Shown here in pieces: positions 33,474 to 42,945 of a stretch of 64,000 nucleotides of DNA; position 1 is the first letter of the stretch, and each line of letters begins with the position of its first letter. This stretch comes from Alcanivorax sp. (GTDB lineage Bacteria; Pseudomonadota; Gammaproteobacteria; Pseudomonadales; Alcanivoracaceae). A program made the translations under genes and the position numbers. Location of the stretch: positions 48,988-112,987 of the forward strand of contig NZ_PBSH01000008.1 of NCBI RefSeq assembly GCF_002726155.1, read 5' to 3'. Below the pieces are notes generated by a model that had not been told where the DNA came from, did no database searches, and saw only the letters and a list, made by a program, of their open reading frames with translations.

Positions 33474-33744
33474 CTAGGGAACCTCTGAATAACTCCTTGC
33501 GTACTCAGCGTGGTCTGGAGCGTGCAGCTGCTGTGTCTTGTCTGGACGGACAGGGTGGTTCCCTTTCCGAGAGACAAGGCGCAGTAGATGGGCGCTCCAG
33601 GCCGCGCCCTTCGGGTCTTTCAGGCTGGCCCGCACTCGTTGTTGCGCTTTCTTGATGGATGGACATACACCTTCAAAAGCGCGCCTAGATTGCGAACCAG
33701 CCTGAAAGACTGAGCATGCAAGGAGTTATTCAGAGGTTCCCTAG
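33474..33744. mobile_element. MITE-like element with CTAG target duplication
   Basis: A non-coding element of about 263 bases flanked by CTAG on both sides (33474-33477 and 33741-33744). Its terminal inverted repeats run 31 bases with two mismatches: GGAACCTCTGAATAACTCC at 33478 and the complement ending at 33740. A second internal inverted repeat (TCTTTCAGGCTGG near 33616 and its complement near 33697) is present. CTAG is the target of the IS5-group transposases, so this is probably a non-autonomous derivative of such an IS (inference). It fills the whole gap between ggt and the thioesterase gene. Confidence 0.8.
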
Positions 33745-33747
33745 TGG

Positions 33748-35433
33748 TTAATCGGTGTGCGCTTGCGGCGAGCGTACCTCGGCACTGCCAATACCACGGG
33801 GGTCGCTGGCAGCGGTGACTTCGCCGCTGTTCTTGCCATTGCCCTTGCGCCACAGGATGGCCTGCATATTGCCGTAGTTGCGGCCGGTGGAAACCACTTT
33901 GTGTCCCATCAGCATCAATTCCTTGGCGGCCTGGCTGCCGACGAATTCCGGCTCTGCCTGGACTTCGTCAGGCAGAAACTGATGGTGGAATCGCACACGG
34001 CTCACCCAGTCTTCCACCGGTTTATCGTTGGCGGCTGCAATGACGCCCAGCATCACCATGGAGATGATGCGGCTGCCGCCGGGGGTGCCGAGAATGGCGA
34101 CCCGGTCGTCGAACTCCACGAAGGTGGGGGTCATGGAAGACAGCGGGCGCTTGCCGGGGGCGATGGCGTTGGCCTGGCTGCCGACCAGGCCGTAGGCATT
34201 GGGGCTGCCGGGTTTGGCGGAGAAATCGTCCATTTCGTTGTTGAGCAGCACTCCGGTGCCGGGGGCCACAAAGCCGCTACCGAACGGCAGGTTAATGCTC
34301 AGGGTGGCGGCGACCCGGTTGCCGTCTTTATCCAGTACCGAGAAATGGGTGGTGTGAAAGCCCTCTTCCACGCCGATGGGCTCGCCCAGGCTGCTGCTGG
34401 GGGTGGCCTTGTCCAGGGTGATGCTGCTGGCGCGCTGTTTGGCGTAGTCGGTACTCAACAGCTTATCCACAGGCATATCCACAAAATCCGGGTCACCCAG
34501 ATAGCGGGCCCGGTCCTGGTAGGCGCGGCGCATGGCTTCGATGACCAGGTGCGGGGTCATGTCGCCGGTGTCACCGGCGTTGAACTGGCTGAGGATGTTC
34601 AGTGCTTCGCCCATGACGATGCCGCCGGAGGACGGCGGCGGTGCGGAGATGACTCGTCCCTCGCGGAACGGGCTGACGGTGGGTGTGCGTTCCACCACGG
34701 TGTAGTTAGCCAGATCGTCTAGCGTCCAGATGCCGCCGGCCTGTTGCACGCCGTCCACCAGTTGTTTGGCTACGGCGCCCTGATAGAACCCTGCGTTGCC
34801 CTGTTCAGCGATGGCGGTGAGTACCCGGGCCAGATCCGGTTGCTGGATCAGGTGGTTATTGGGAGGCACCTTGCCGTTGTGCAGGAAAATGGCGGCGGCT
34901 TCCGGGAAACGGTTGAGCACGTCTTCGCGGTAACCGGCGAGCTTGCGGTAATGCTCCTCTACGCGGAAGCCTTTCTCGGCCAGTGCAATGGCCGGGGCCA
35001 GGGTGGCAGTGAGGGGTAGTTTGCCGTAGTTGTCCGCAAGGTGGGCGAAGGCGGCGGCCTGGCCGGGAATGCCGGCGGCGCTGGGGCCGTTTACCGCCCA
35101 GTCGCGCATGACGTTGCCATCCTTGTCCTGGTACATGGTGGCGGTGGCGGCGCCGGGAGCAGTTTCACGGGCGTCTACAAAGGTCTGCAAACCGTCCTGT
35201 TCCCGGTGCAGCAGCCAGAAGCCGCCCCCGCCCATACCGGCAGAATAGGGTTCGACCACCGCCAGGGCCGCCGCCACGGCCACGGCCGCATCGAAGGCAT
35301 TACCGCCCTGCTCGAGAATGTTGAGCCCGGCTTCCGTGGCCAGAGGATGGGCGCTGGCCACCGCGTTCTTGCCCGGCCCGGCCGCCTGAGCGGTGACGGT
35401 GATCAGCAGCAGGAGTGAAAGCAGGTGGCGCAT
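33748..35433 (-). CDS. ggt: Gamma-glutamyltransferase precursor
   Basis: A 561-residue periplasmic enzyme with a signal peptide (residues 1-18, TAQAA). It hydrolyses glutathione or transfers its gamma-glutamyl group and is made as a proenzyme that cuts itself. The cleavage and catalytic threonine is Thr361 in the motif HTTHFSVLD; other family blocks are EQGGNAFDAAVAVAAAL, SAGMGGGGFWLLH, GSGFVAPGTGVLLNNEMDDF (the lid-region segment) and GTPGGSRI. The MITE begins directly after its stop codon on one side and an inverted-repeat element lies before its promoter on the other. Confidence 0.95.
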   Translation of the reverse strand: MRHLLSLLLLITVTAQAAGPGKNAVASAHPLATEAGLNILEQGGNAFDAAVAVAAALAVVEPYSAGMGGGGFWLLHREQDGLQTFVDARETAPGAATATMYQDKDGNVMRDWAVNGPSAAGIPGQAAAFAHLADNYGKLPLTATLAPAIALAEKGFRVEEHYRKLAGYREDVLNRFPEAAAIFLHNGKVPPNNHLIQQPDLARVLTAIAEQGNAGFYQGAVAKQLVDGVQQAGGIWTLDDLANYTVVERTPTVSPFREGRVISAPPPSSGGIVMGEALNILSQFNAGDTGDMTPHLVIEAMRRAYQDRARYLGDPDFVDMPVDKLLSTDYAKQRASSITLDKATPSSSLGEPIGVEEGFHTTHFSVLDKDGNRVAATLSINLPFGSGFVAPGTGVLLNNEMDDFSAKPGSPNAYGLVGSQANAIAPGKRPLSSMTPTFVEFDDRVAILGTPGGSRIISMVMLGVIAAANDKPVEDWVSRVRFHHQFLPDEVQAEPEFVGSQAAKELMLMGHKVVSTGRNYGNMQAILWRKGNGKNSGEVTAASDPRGIGSAEVRSPQAHTD

Positions 35434-35490
35434 GGGGTTTCTCCTATTAAGGCCGTTATCAACAGGGAACGGTTCTGATGGCGAGGCTAA

Positions 35491-36626
<1,136 letters not shown>

Positions 36627-37625
36627 ATGCCGATTTCATGGATTGTGGAAACGATGAGAAAGCAACGGCTGGGCTTTGTAGGATTGGGGGATGATACGGC
36701 AAGCGCCTGCTTGTCCATGTTGAAGATCATGGATGGCCGGTCTGAAGTGGACTGGAGCCATAGTGATCCCGACAGCGCAGATGTGCTGATGATTTCCTGC
36801 GATCAAACGGATGAAACGCAACGCTGGGAGCGTAGCGACAAGCCACGCATTGTCGTATACCACGGTAATCAGCAAAAACCGGCGTCGCCGTTTATTCTGC
36901 AGCACCCTTTTCGGGTCATGCAGTTGTTATCCGTGCTCGACGAAGTTGCGGACACCTTGTCGTCCGGGGCGGCATCACCGTCCCATTCCCCTGCCCAAGT
37001 GACTGCGCCCTCTACGGCTGTATCCAATAATGTCTCTCCTTTCTGGTTATCCCTGCATGAGGCGGTTAATGGAAACGTGCCTGACCCGGCAGGACTGTTG
37101 GTGTCGTCATCGTCCCATGGCGCGCTGTATTTCAAGCCGGCGTCCCAACGTTTCTATGCAAGCAAGGCGCTGTTCCGCCAGTTGGCTGCAGGTTCCGTAG
37201 AGTTAGGCCCCCTGAAACCTACCACAGAGGTCGTACCGGAAGAGACGGTGGCTTGTCCGCTGTTTTCATTGTGCTGGATGGTGTCACGTTACGGCGCCAC
37301 GCATCTGGCACCCTGGATGAATCCTGAAGGAGCGTTTCACCTTAAACGCTGGCCCAGTTTCGGCACCCTGGAAAAGAGCCGCACGCATTTGTCTCTGTGC
37401 GCCTTGATGACCAAGCGCCCCCTGACCCGTGAGCAACTTCAGCAAGTGTCACACTGCAGCGAGGAAGAGCTGGACCGGTTCATCAATGCGTGTGAAATGA
37501 GTGACCTGATGGTGTTCGAGGAAGCCGTTCAGGTGGCGTTGCCGGAGGCCGCTGCCGAGGAAGGAAAAGGACGCTTTGGTGGTTTGATCAAAGGCTTGCG
37601 CAGTCGATTGGGGTTGAGTGCTTAG
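36627..37625 (+). CDS. Receiver-like protein of the GTPase/roadblock module
   Basis: I do not recognise a named family. Residues about 10-120 follow the response-regulator fold (strands RLGFVGLG, VDWSHSD, ADVLMISCD, PRIVVYHG and helix FRVMQLLSVLDEVADTL), but the phosphorylation-site pattern is not clear, so it may be a pseudo-receiver. After a Ser/Pro/Ala-rich linker (about 120-140) comes an unknown domain with HGALYFKPASQRFYASKALFRQL, and near the C-terminus a winged-helix-like segment (RPLTREQLQQVSHCSEEELDRFI). An alternative ATG at 36654 starts MRKQRLGFVGLG. It ends two bases before the GTPase gene, hence one operon; a role in linking the GTPase to a target or signal is an inference. Confidence 0.6.
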   Translation: MPISWIVETMRKQRLGFVGLGDDTASACLSMLKIMDGRSEVDWSHSDPDSADVLMISCDQTDETQRWERSDKPRIVVYHGNQQKPASPFILQHPFRVMQLLSVLDEVADTLSSGAASPSHSPAQVTAPSTAVSNNVSPFWLSLHEAVNGNVPDPAGLLVSSSSHGALYFKPASQRFYASKALFRQLAAGSVELGPLKPTTEVVPEETVACPLFSLCWMVSRYGATHLAPWMNPEGAFHLKRWPSFGTLEKSRTHLSLCALMTKRPLTREQLQQVSHCSEEELDRFINACEMSDLMVFEEAVQVALPEAAAEEGKGRFGGLIKGLRSRLGLSA

Positions 37626-37627
37626 CA

Positions 37628-38179
37628 ATGACAAATGACGAATTCAAAATTCTTTTTACCGGTCCCATGGGGGCAGGGAAAACCACGGCAATTACTGCGT
37701 TAAGTGACCAGGAATGTGTGTCCACGGATGTGGTGAATACCGATATCGACCAGTGCGACAAGGAAATGACCACGGCAGCGCTGGACTATGGCTTCATTGA
37801 TATTCCTGGCGGGGGTGGTGTGCGCCTTTATGGCACACCAGGGCAGGAGCGGTTCCGGTTTATGTGGCCGATTCTTGCCAATAATGCTGCTGGTGTGATT
37901 GTGCTGTTGAATGGCGAGCACCCGGATCTGGATAGCCACTTGTCAGTGTTTGTGGATGCATTCTGGGAGCAGGGTGCCATGCCAATGGTCATCGGCGTAG
38001 GTCGCCTGGCCAGCGAGGATTTTGAAATTATCGAACGAATCACTGATGCCTTGCTGGAACGCCATATTTCACCGCCCATTTTTTCTGTGGATGTCAGGGA
38101 AAAAGACGATGTTCTGTTACTGGTCGAGGCATTGCTTTGCCAAATTGAAGTTAACGAAATGGGAATGATGCAAGCATGA
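37628..38179 (+). CDS. MglA/Arf-like small GTPase with degenerate motifs
   Basis: A 183-residue Ras-superfamily P-loop protein. The P-loop is intact (GPMGAGKTT, residues 12-20). The G3 motif that is normally DTAGQ reads YGTPGQERF (68-76), so the Mg-contacting Asp is replaced by Gly while the Gln is kept. The region of the NKxD base-recognition motif reads VIGVGRLAS (121-129) and lacks both Asn/Lys and Asp. Bacterial GTPases of this kind work with roadblock proteins (as MglA with MglB, or the Streptomyces conservon proteins). The roadblock gene that follows overlaps by four bases. Guanine specificity cannot be assumed. Confidence 0.82.
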   Translation: MTNDEFKILFTGPMGAGKTTAITALSDQECVSTDVVNTDIDQCDKEMTTAALDYGFIDIPGGGGVRLYGTPGQERFRFMWPILANNAAGVIVLLNGEHPDLDSHLSVFVDAFWEQGAMPMVIGVGRLASEDFEIIERITDALLERHISPPIFSVDVREKDDVLLLVEALLCQIEVNEMGMMQA

Positions 38180-38580
38180 AAGTCGTCTCTCCGCTGGGAA
38201 AAACCGAAACAGCGGTTGCCCAGAAAGAACTGGAAAGTTTTCAGGAAAATACCAAAGGCGTTACCTCGGCAGTACTGCTGAGTGCCGATGGGTTTGAAGT
38301 GGCCTCGTTACAGGTGAACAAGGATAGCGCAAGCCGGCTTGCAGCCATGGGCAGTTCATTGGCGGCGATCAGTTCTGCCATTGCCAAGGAAGCGGGCATT
38401 TCCGAATGCAGCAGATTGATTGTTGAATCGGACGAAGGCGTTGTTGCGGTCATGAAGGTTCCGAATCTAAAGCCACCACTGGCACTTGCAGTGGTGGCGA
38501 ACGATGCCTCTTTGTTGGGGCAGCTTCTCTGGGGGGCCAAGAATTGTTGTGCCGCTCTGGAGGAAAAACTAAAAAAGTAA
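38176..38580 (+). CDS. Roadblock/LC7 domain protein
   Basis: A 134-residue protein with the roadblock/LC7 alpha-beta fold: KGVTSAVLLSADGFEVASLQ, LAAMGSSLAAISSAIAKEAG, SRLIVESDEGVVAVMKVPN, PPLALAVVANDASLLGQLLW. Such proteins dimerise and act as GTPase-activating partners or scaffolds, as MglB does for MglA. It overlaps the GTPase gene by four bases (ATGA), the strongest sign of a joint function. It is the more canonical of the two roadblock proteins here. Confidence 0.85.
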   Translation: MKVVSPLGKTETAVAQKELESFQENTKGVTSAVLLSADGFEVASLQVNKDSASRLAAMGSSLAAISSAIAKEAGISECSRLIVESDEGVVAVMKVPNLKPPLALAVVANDASLLGQLLWGAKNCCAALEEKLKK

Positions 38581-38635
38581 ATTTTATAACCCAATGAAAA
38601 TATCGGGATAACATAAGTGTTGAAGGAGATTTACC

Positions 38636-38995
38636 ATGGCTAATGTCAAAGAAAGTATGGATGTATTGCTGCAGTCTGACGGTGCCATGTGTACCGCCAT
38701 TGTTGATGCCAACAGTGGCATGGTGCTGGGTCAATCCGGCACCGGGCTGGACCTGGAGCTGGCAGCGGCGGGCAACACGGAAGTGGTCCGCGCAAAGTTG
38801 AAAACCATGAAGTCGCTGGGGCTCAATGACAAGATTGAAGACATCCTGATTACCCTCGGGACCCAGTATCACATTATTCGTCCGGTGGCTTCGAAAGAAG
38901 GCCTGTTTATCTATCTGGTGCTGGACAAAAGCAAATCGAATCTGGCCCTGGCTCGCCGTAACTGTCAGGAAGTGGAATCCACGCTGTCGCTGTAA
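38636..38995 (+). CDS. Second roadblock-like protein
   Basis: A 119-residue protein with a related fold: MDVLLQSDGAMCTAIVDANSGMVLGQSG, AAAGNTEVVRAKLKTMKSLGLNDKIEDILITLGTQYHIIRPV, GLFIYLVLDKSKSNLALARRNCQEVES. The order of strands and the ending match roadblock/LC7-type regulators, though it is divergent. It has a strong ribosome-binding site (AAGGAG) and a 55-base gap to the first roadblock gene, so it may be produced in larger amount. It closes the operon, followed by a terminator. Confidence 0.72.
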   Translation: MANVKESMDVLLQSDGAMCTAIVDANSGMVLGQSGTGLDLELAAAGNTEVVRAKLKTMKSLGLNDKIEDILITLGTQYHIIRPVASKEGLFIYLVLDKSKSNLALARRNCQEVESTLSL

Positions 38996-39005
38996 TCTGC
39001 TTTCA

Positions 39006-39038
39006 CCCCGCCATGCCTTCTGGTTGGCGGGGCTTTTT
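39006..39038 (+). terminator. Intrinsic terminator of the GTPase module
   Basis: Perfect arms CCCCGCCA / TGGCGGGG with an 11-base loop and a T5 tail, ten bases after the stop of the second roadblock gene. Confidence 0.92.
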
Positions 39039-39092
39039 CTCATTCCTCTTTTTCTTTTCCCCTTTCCGTTTTCTTTATTGCTTCCTGGGAAT

Positions 39093-40151
39093 TTACTGTG
39101 CCTCAGTGTGGGCCTGCTGCTGGTGGTATCGCCGGGTGCTCTTTTCTATCACCTCCTTTATGTTTGGGGCGATGGCATGATGCTGCTGGAGAAAAGCTTC
39201 CGTAATGGCGGTATCAAAGCGTGTAGGTTGAATAAAGTGGAGTGCTTCCGGGTAAGTATTCATCAATGCTGCCAGGCCGGGCAGGCGTAACAGTGCAGCC
39301 AGAACGGGAATGGGGATATAGCGACGCGGGGCATGTTTGTTCATGTGAGCGGCCGCTTGCGCGAGCATCGGTTGAAGATTCGGTGTCTGCCTATCCAGGG
39401 CCAGCAGTTTTTCCGGTACAGCCTCGGCGGTGGCGGCCAGGCGAATGATGTCTGCGAGGTGGTCCACGGCCACCAGAGGCAGCCAGTGTGCCGGCGTGCC
39501 GGGCACCAGCGCCAGGCGACCGCGAGCGAGATTGTCGAGCAGGCTGTATAGCGGTTGGCTGTTATCCAGCTCGCCGGTCTGGCTGTTGCCGGCCACGGTA
39601 GCGGGCTGGACTTCCACAAAATCGAGCGCGTGCTGTTTGGCGAAAGCCCGTGCCCGAAAGGCGGCTTCCAGTTTGCTGGCTTCATAACCGCCGGCCCGCC
39701 GGTAGACCTTTGGCCAGTCGGTGCCTGCGGGTGCGGCGGTATCAATGCCAAGCCGAGTCAGGTGCGCCCGGTTTTCCAGCATAAAACCACTGATAAATAC
39801 CAGACGGCATTGGTGTTGGCGGGCCAGTTCGGCCACGGCCAGGCTGCCTGCGACATTGGTGTGGCGGGCGGTCCTGGTGTCCAGCCGCCAGGCGAAACGG
39901 GCGCCGAGGTGAATGACGGCGTCGAGTTCGGGAAGGGGGGCGGTCAGGCCCAGATGAGGCTGATCCAGATCGCCGCTGACCGGCTGTAGCAAGTCCCCTT
40001 GCCCGCCAAGGGCGTTTACCTGTTGGCGGAGGGTATCCAGTTGAGCCTCTGGGCGCCGCAGCATGGTGACGACGGTGTGGTTCTGGCGGGTCAGGCTGGC
40101 GCAGACGTGGCGACCGATAAAACCGGTGGCCCCGGTGATAAAGAAGATCAT
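39093..40151 (-). CDS. NAD-dependent epimerase/dehydratase (extended SDR)
   Basis: A 352-residue extended short-chain dehydrogenase: FITGATGFIGRHV at the N-terminus for NAD(P), HLGARFAWRLD, and the catalytic YEASK (Tyr-x3-Lys) with a preceding Ser region. It resembles sugar epimerases and 3-beta-hydroxysteroid-like dehydrogenases of gammaproteobacteria. It is divergent from a MerR-family regulator, and the intervening promoter has a long MerR-type spacer, so this gene is the likely target of that regulator. Confidence 0.83.
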   Translation of the reverse strand: MIFFITGATGFIGRHVCASLTRQNHTVVTMLRRPEAQLDTLRQQVNALGGQGDLLQPVSGDLDQPHLGLTAPLPELDAVIHLGARFAWRLDTRTARHTNVAGSLAVAELARQHQCRLVFISGFMLENRAHLTRLGIDTAAPAGTDWPKVYRRAGGYEASKLEAAFRARAFAKQHALDFVEVQPATVAGNSQTGELDNSQPLYSLLDNLARGRLALVPGTPAHWLPLVAVDHLADIIRLAATAEAVPEKLLALDRQTPNLQPMLAQAAAHMNKHAPRRYIPIPVLAALLRLPGLAALMNTYPEALHFIQPTRFDTAITEAFLQQHHAIAPNIKEVIEKSTRRYHQQQAHTEAQ

Positions 40152-40202
40152 GGTGATGTCCTTTTCCTGTTTTCACGGAGGTGCGGAGAAAGCTCACGAC
40201 TA

Positions 40203-40233
40203 CGCTAAGGTGTAGAGTATGCTCTAAGGTCAA
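40203..40233 (-). promoter_or_regulatory. MerR-type promoter of the SDR gene
   Basis: On the minus strand TTGACC (-35) is followed after 19-20 bases by TTAGCG/TAGCGT (-10). The spacer holds a dyad (TAGAG...CTCTA). MerR-family activators act on promoters with such over-long spacers and bind the dyad between the two elements. Confidence 0.6.
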
Positions 40234-40254
40234 CAGGGAATAAGTGAGCTTCCT

Positions 40255-40638
40255 ATGCGCATTGCAGAGCTGGAGCAACGAACCGGTGTAAGCCGCCATA
40301 CCTTGCGGTATTACGAGAAAGAGGGGTTGCTGCTGGAGGTCGGCAGGCGGGGTAATAACTACCGGGATTATTCGGAAAAAGCGGTGCAGCGGGTGGGCAT
40401 GGTGCGCCAGCTCAAGGCGCTGGGGTTTTCGCTCAAGGAGATCCGCGAGGTGCTGGACGCCCTGCGCAGTGACAGCATCGATTGTGACCAGGGGGCGGCA
40501 TTGATGGCCGAGAAGAAAGCCGCGGTGGATCGCAAGATCACGGAGCTGAAGGCGGTCAGCCGGCTGTTGGGTGAGGAGCAAAAACGTTTGCTCGCCAGTG
40601 CTGAGGCGCAGCGGCGCAGCCAGTCCTGCGCAGGGTAA
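40255..40638 (+). CDS. MerR-family transcriptional regulator
   Basis: A 127-residue protein with the winged-helix N-terminus of MerR regulators (MRIAELEQRTGVSRHTLRYYEKEGLL), the second wing (YRDYSEKAVQRVGMVRQLKALGFSLKEIREVLD) and a dimerisation helix (AEKKAAVDRKITELKAVSRLL). It has only scattered cysteines and none of the CueR/ZntR metal-binding pairs, so a small-molecule or oxidative signal is more likely than a metal. It is divergent from the SDR gene and probably controls it and itself. Confidence 0.9.
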   Translation: MRIAELEQRTGVSRHTLRYYEKEGLLLEVGRRGNNYRDYSEKAVQRVGMVRQLKALGFSLKEIREVLDALRSDSIDCDQGAALMAEKKAAVDRKITELKAVSRLLGEEQKRLLASAEAQRRSQSCAG

Positions 40639-40804
40639 ACGCAATTTCCAGAAAGATTTACCTTTTGCCTGCTGGCGGCACTTTTCGTCAATTCTGGTGG
40701 TTTTGGTTAGCGCCCTGGTCGGACAAGTGTCGATTTTTACTGGCGTGCGGAAGGCGCGGTCATTAGCGTGATTTTCCTCTTATTCGTTACCTGCAGGAAA
40801 GCCC

Positions 40805-41392
40805 ATGAGTCGCGCAACGCAAGCTAATCCCTCTGTTCAGGCTGTGCCGGGCCTGTCGTTTACGGCAGCAAAGGCACAGGGACAAGTGACCCGGGATGAG
40901 GCGCTGGCCATTTTTGATGCGCTGGAGCCGGTGGCCCCGGATTTCATGATCGGTGCCTGGAAAGGCGAAGGGTTTGAAACCGGTCACCCGCTGGACGGGG
41001 TGCTGGAGCGTTGCCACTGGCATGGCAAGCGCTTCGAGAGCGAAGAGCATGTGCACCCGCTGGTGTTCCGCAAGGTCTCCGGCAAGCTCACCTCGGTGAA
41101 GCCGCTACTGGCCATGCCCGGGTTGGGGTTGCTGGATCAGATGCCGTTCCTGAATTCGGCGTTTGTGGGCAAGGTGTTTCAGTGGATGTTGCCGTTGTTG
41201 TCCGGGCGTAAATCGGCGGCGCGACTGCGCACCACCACTTACCGGGGGGGGGCCACGGCGACCATGATGTACGACAACCTGCCGATCAACGATGTCTTTC
41301 GTAAAGTGGACGCCAACACCCTGCTGGGCATTATGGACCTGAAAGGCATGAAGCAACCGTTCTTCTTTGTGCTGCGTCGCGATGGAAGCTGA
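40805..41392 (+). CDS. GXWXG/DUF4334 domain protein
   Basis: A 195-residue protein with the GXWXG motif in FMIGAWKGEGFETGHPLDG (about residues 47-65), then the DUF4334 region with the strand RLRTTTYRGGATATMMYDNLPINDVFRKVD and the ending LLGIMDLKG...FFFVLRR. The function is unknown; the fold is predicted to be lipocalin-like and ligand-binding. No signal peptide. Nothing in the 166-base upstream gap was recognised as an operator. Confidence 0.82.
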   Translation: MSRATQANPSVQAVPGLSFTAAKAQGQVTRDEALAIFDALEPVAPDFMIGAWKGEGFETGHPLDGVLERCHWHGKRFESEEHVHPLVFRKVSGKLTSVKPLLAMPGLGLLDQMPFLNSAFVGKVFQWMLPLLSGRKSAARLRTTTYRGGATATMMYDNLPINDVFRKVDANTLLGIMDLKGMKQPFFFVLRRDGS

Positions 41393-41487
41393 GCTCTGCG
41401 GTTCCGGGTTCCGCCTTGCAGCCGCTATTTCAAAATGCGCACACATTTGCTTTAGTGAAGGTTCGCTTCAATGACAAGGAGGTTGTC

Positions 41488-41865
41488 ATGCGAACGTGGG
41501 TGATTGTGCTACTGCTGATATCGCCGCTGGTGTCCGCGGAGTCGGTGGGACGCCTTGAAGGCCTGAGCGACGACGGGCACAGGTTTCGTCTTGATATGGA
41601 GAGTTCGGGTGTTGTCCGGTTGCCGCAAGGTGCTGATAGTGGCTTCGACGCGATTCACCCATTCACGGGTGAGCCTTGTGTCTTCATGAAGGGCGATACC
41701 ATGATGCTGGTGTGTTCCGGGTCGCCCGGCAGTGGCCTGAGTGGTTCGCTGTATCAGCAGGTGGGTGAGCCGGAAAAGGCAACCCGAGTGGTGACGATGG
41801 AATGTGTGCGTGGCTGTTCCGACAGTGTGCCGGCAGTGATGCAATACATTCCCGTCCAGTGTTGA
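41488..41865 (+). CDS. Small secreted hypothetical protein
   Basis: A 125-residue protein, unrecognised. It has a clear signal peptide (MRTWVIVLLLISPLVSA) and a mature domain of about 108 residues rich in Gly and Ser with five cysteines (for example GEPCVFMKG, VCSGSPGSG, MECVRGCSD, VQC), suggesting two disulfides in the periplasm. ATG 41488 has an excellent AAGGAGG site. It is monocistronic and convergent with the RIO kinase gene. Confidence 0.65.
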   Translation: MRTWVIVLLLISPLVSAESVGRLEGLSDDGHRFRLDMESSGVVRLPQGADSGFDAIHPFTGEPCVFMKGDTMMLVCSGSPGSGLSGSLYQQVGEPEKATRVVTMECVRGCSDSVPAVMQYIPVQC

Positions 41866-41921
41866 TTGCCAGAGCTCACGGCGGCTGAGCGTTTGCGCCA
41901 GCCCGGTGTGTTCAGGGCCGT

Positions 41922-42785
41922 TCAGTAACCACTGTCCTCTGCGTCGCCGCTGAGGCGTTCGCGCCGTTCCTGTTCTTCTTCGAAGGCGGCCTTGATCTCT
42001 GCCAGCACATCATCCACATCGGCAATGTGCTCGTCGTCGTCCACGTGGCCGGTGAGTTCGGTATCCGGTGTCAGCTCCCCGCTTTCATACAAGGCCCAGA
42101 TTTCCTGGCCGTAGCGGCTGCCGCGCAGTGACGGTGCGTACTGGCCGTAGTAGCGGGTCATGTTGTTCACATCCCTGTAGAGCATGGCTTCAGCGTTATT
42201 GTTGGCGGCGGCATCCACGGCCTGGGGCAGATCGATGATCACCGGGCCGTAGTCGTCTACCAGCACATTGAATTCCGACAGATCGCCGTGAACCACGCCG
42301 GCGCAGAGCATGCGAACCACGTACTGCATCATCAGGGCGTGGTCTTCCTCGGCTTGCTCGGCGGACATGACCACCTCGCTTAGCCGGGGAGCCACATCGC
42401 CTTCGTCGTCGGTGACCAGTTCCATCAACAGCACGCCTTCGAGCATGTCGTAGGGCTTGGGCACGCGCACCCCGGCGCTGGCAAGCAGGCGCAGGGCATC
42501 CACTTCGGCGCTCTGCCAGATTTGCTCCTGCTGTTCGCGGCCAAATTTGGAACCCTTTTCCATGGCCCGGCTGCGGCGGCTGTTACGCACCTTGCGCCCT
42601 TCCCGATACTGGGCAGCTTTCTTGAAGTTGCGCTTGGCGGCTTCCTTGTAGACTTTCGCGCAGCGGATCTCCTGGCCACAGCGGACCACGAAGATATCGG
42701 CTTCCTTGCCACTCATCAGACGGCTGATGACCTCATCGACGAGACCGTCATCGACCAGGGGCTGTAAACGTTGCGGGGTTTTCAT
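41922..42785 (-). CDS. RIO-family serine/threonine kinase
   Basis: A 287-residue RIO1-like kinase: glycine-poor ATP loop SGKEADIFVV, lysine in RCAKVYKE (Lys44), catalytic loop VVHGDLSEFNVLV (His166-Gly-Asp168, Asn173) and the metal motif IDLPQAVD (Asp185), then an acidic C-terminal tail (EEEQERRERLSGDAED). RIO kinases mature the small ribosomal subunit in eukaryotes and archaea; their bacterial job is not settled, and bacterial members exist in several gammaproteobacteria. ATG 42785 is preferred to a start 27 bases upstream. Confidence 0.88.
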   Translation of the reverse strand: MKTPQRLQPLVDDGLVDEVISRLMSGKEADIFVVRCGQEIRCAKVYKEAAKRNFKKAAQYREGRKVRNSRRSRAMEKGSKFGREQQEQIWQSAEVDALRLLASAGVRVPKPYDMLEGVLLMELVTDDEGDVAPRLSEVVMSAEQAEEDHALMMQYVVRMLCAGVVHGDLSEFNVLVDDYGPVIIDLPQAVDAAANNNAEAMLYRDVNNMTRYYGQYAPSLRGSRYGQEIWALYESGELTPDTELTGHVDDDEHIADVDDVLAEIKAAFEEEQERRERLSGDAEDSGY

Positions 42786-42897
42786 GCCGCACTTATACCT
42801 TATTTGGCGCACGGCTTCGCCTGCTTCCTGCTGTTTTTGTGTGGAAGCAGCGGCGAGGATGGGCAGAGAAAGTCGGGTGTGACGGTAAGGGGGATGA

Positions 42898-42932
42898 TGA
42901 AAAGCCCTGCTGCGCGAAGGTGGCGCAGCAGG
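42898..42932 (-). terminator. Intrinsic terminator of the alcohol-oxidation operon
   Basis: Perfect ten-base arms CCTGCTGCGC / GCGCAGCAGG with a seven-base loop and a T4 tail on the minus strand, about ten bases after the GMC gene stop. Confidence 0.88.
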
Positions 42933-42945
42933 TAGTCAGGGGGGC

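Noticed and set aside
33440..33577. N-terminal extension of the thioesterase into the repeat element
   Set aside because: It would start inside the MITE; the family normally begins at the chosen ATG 33439.
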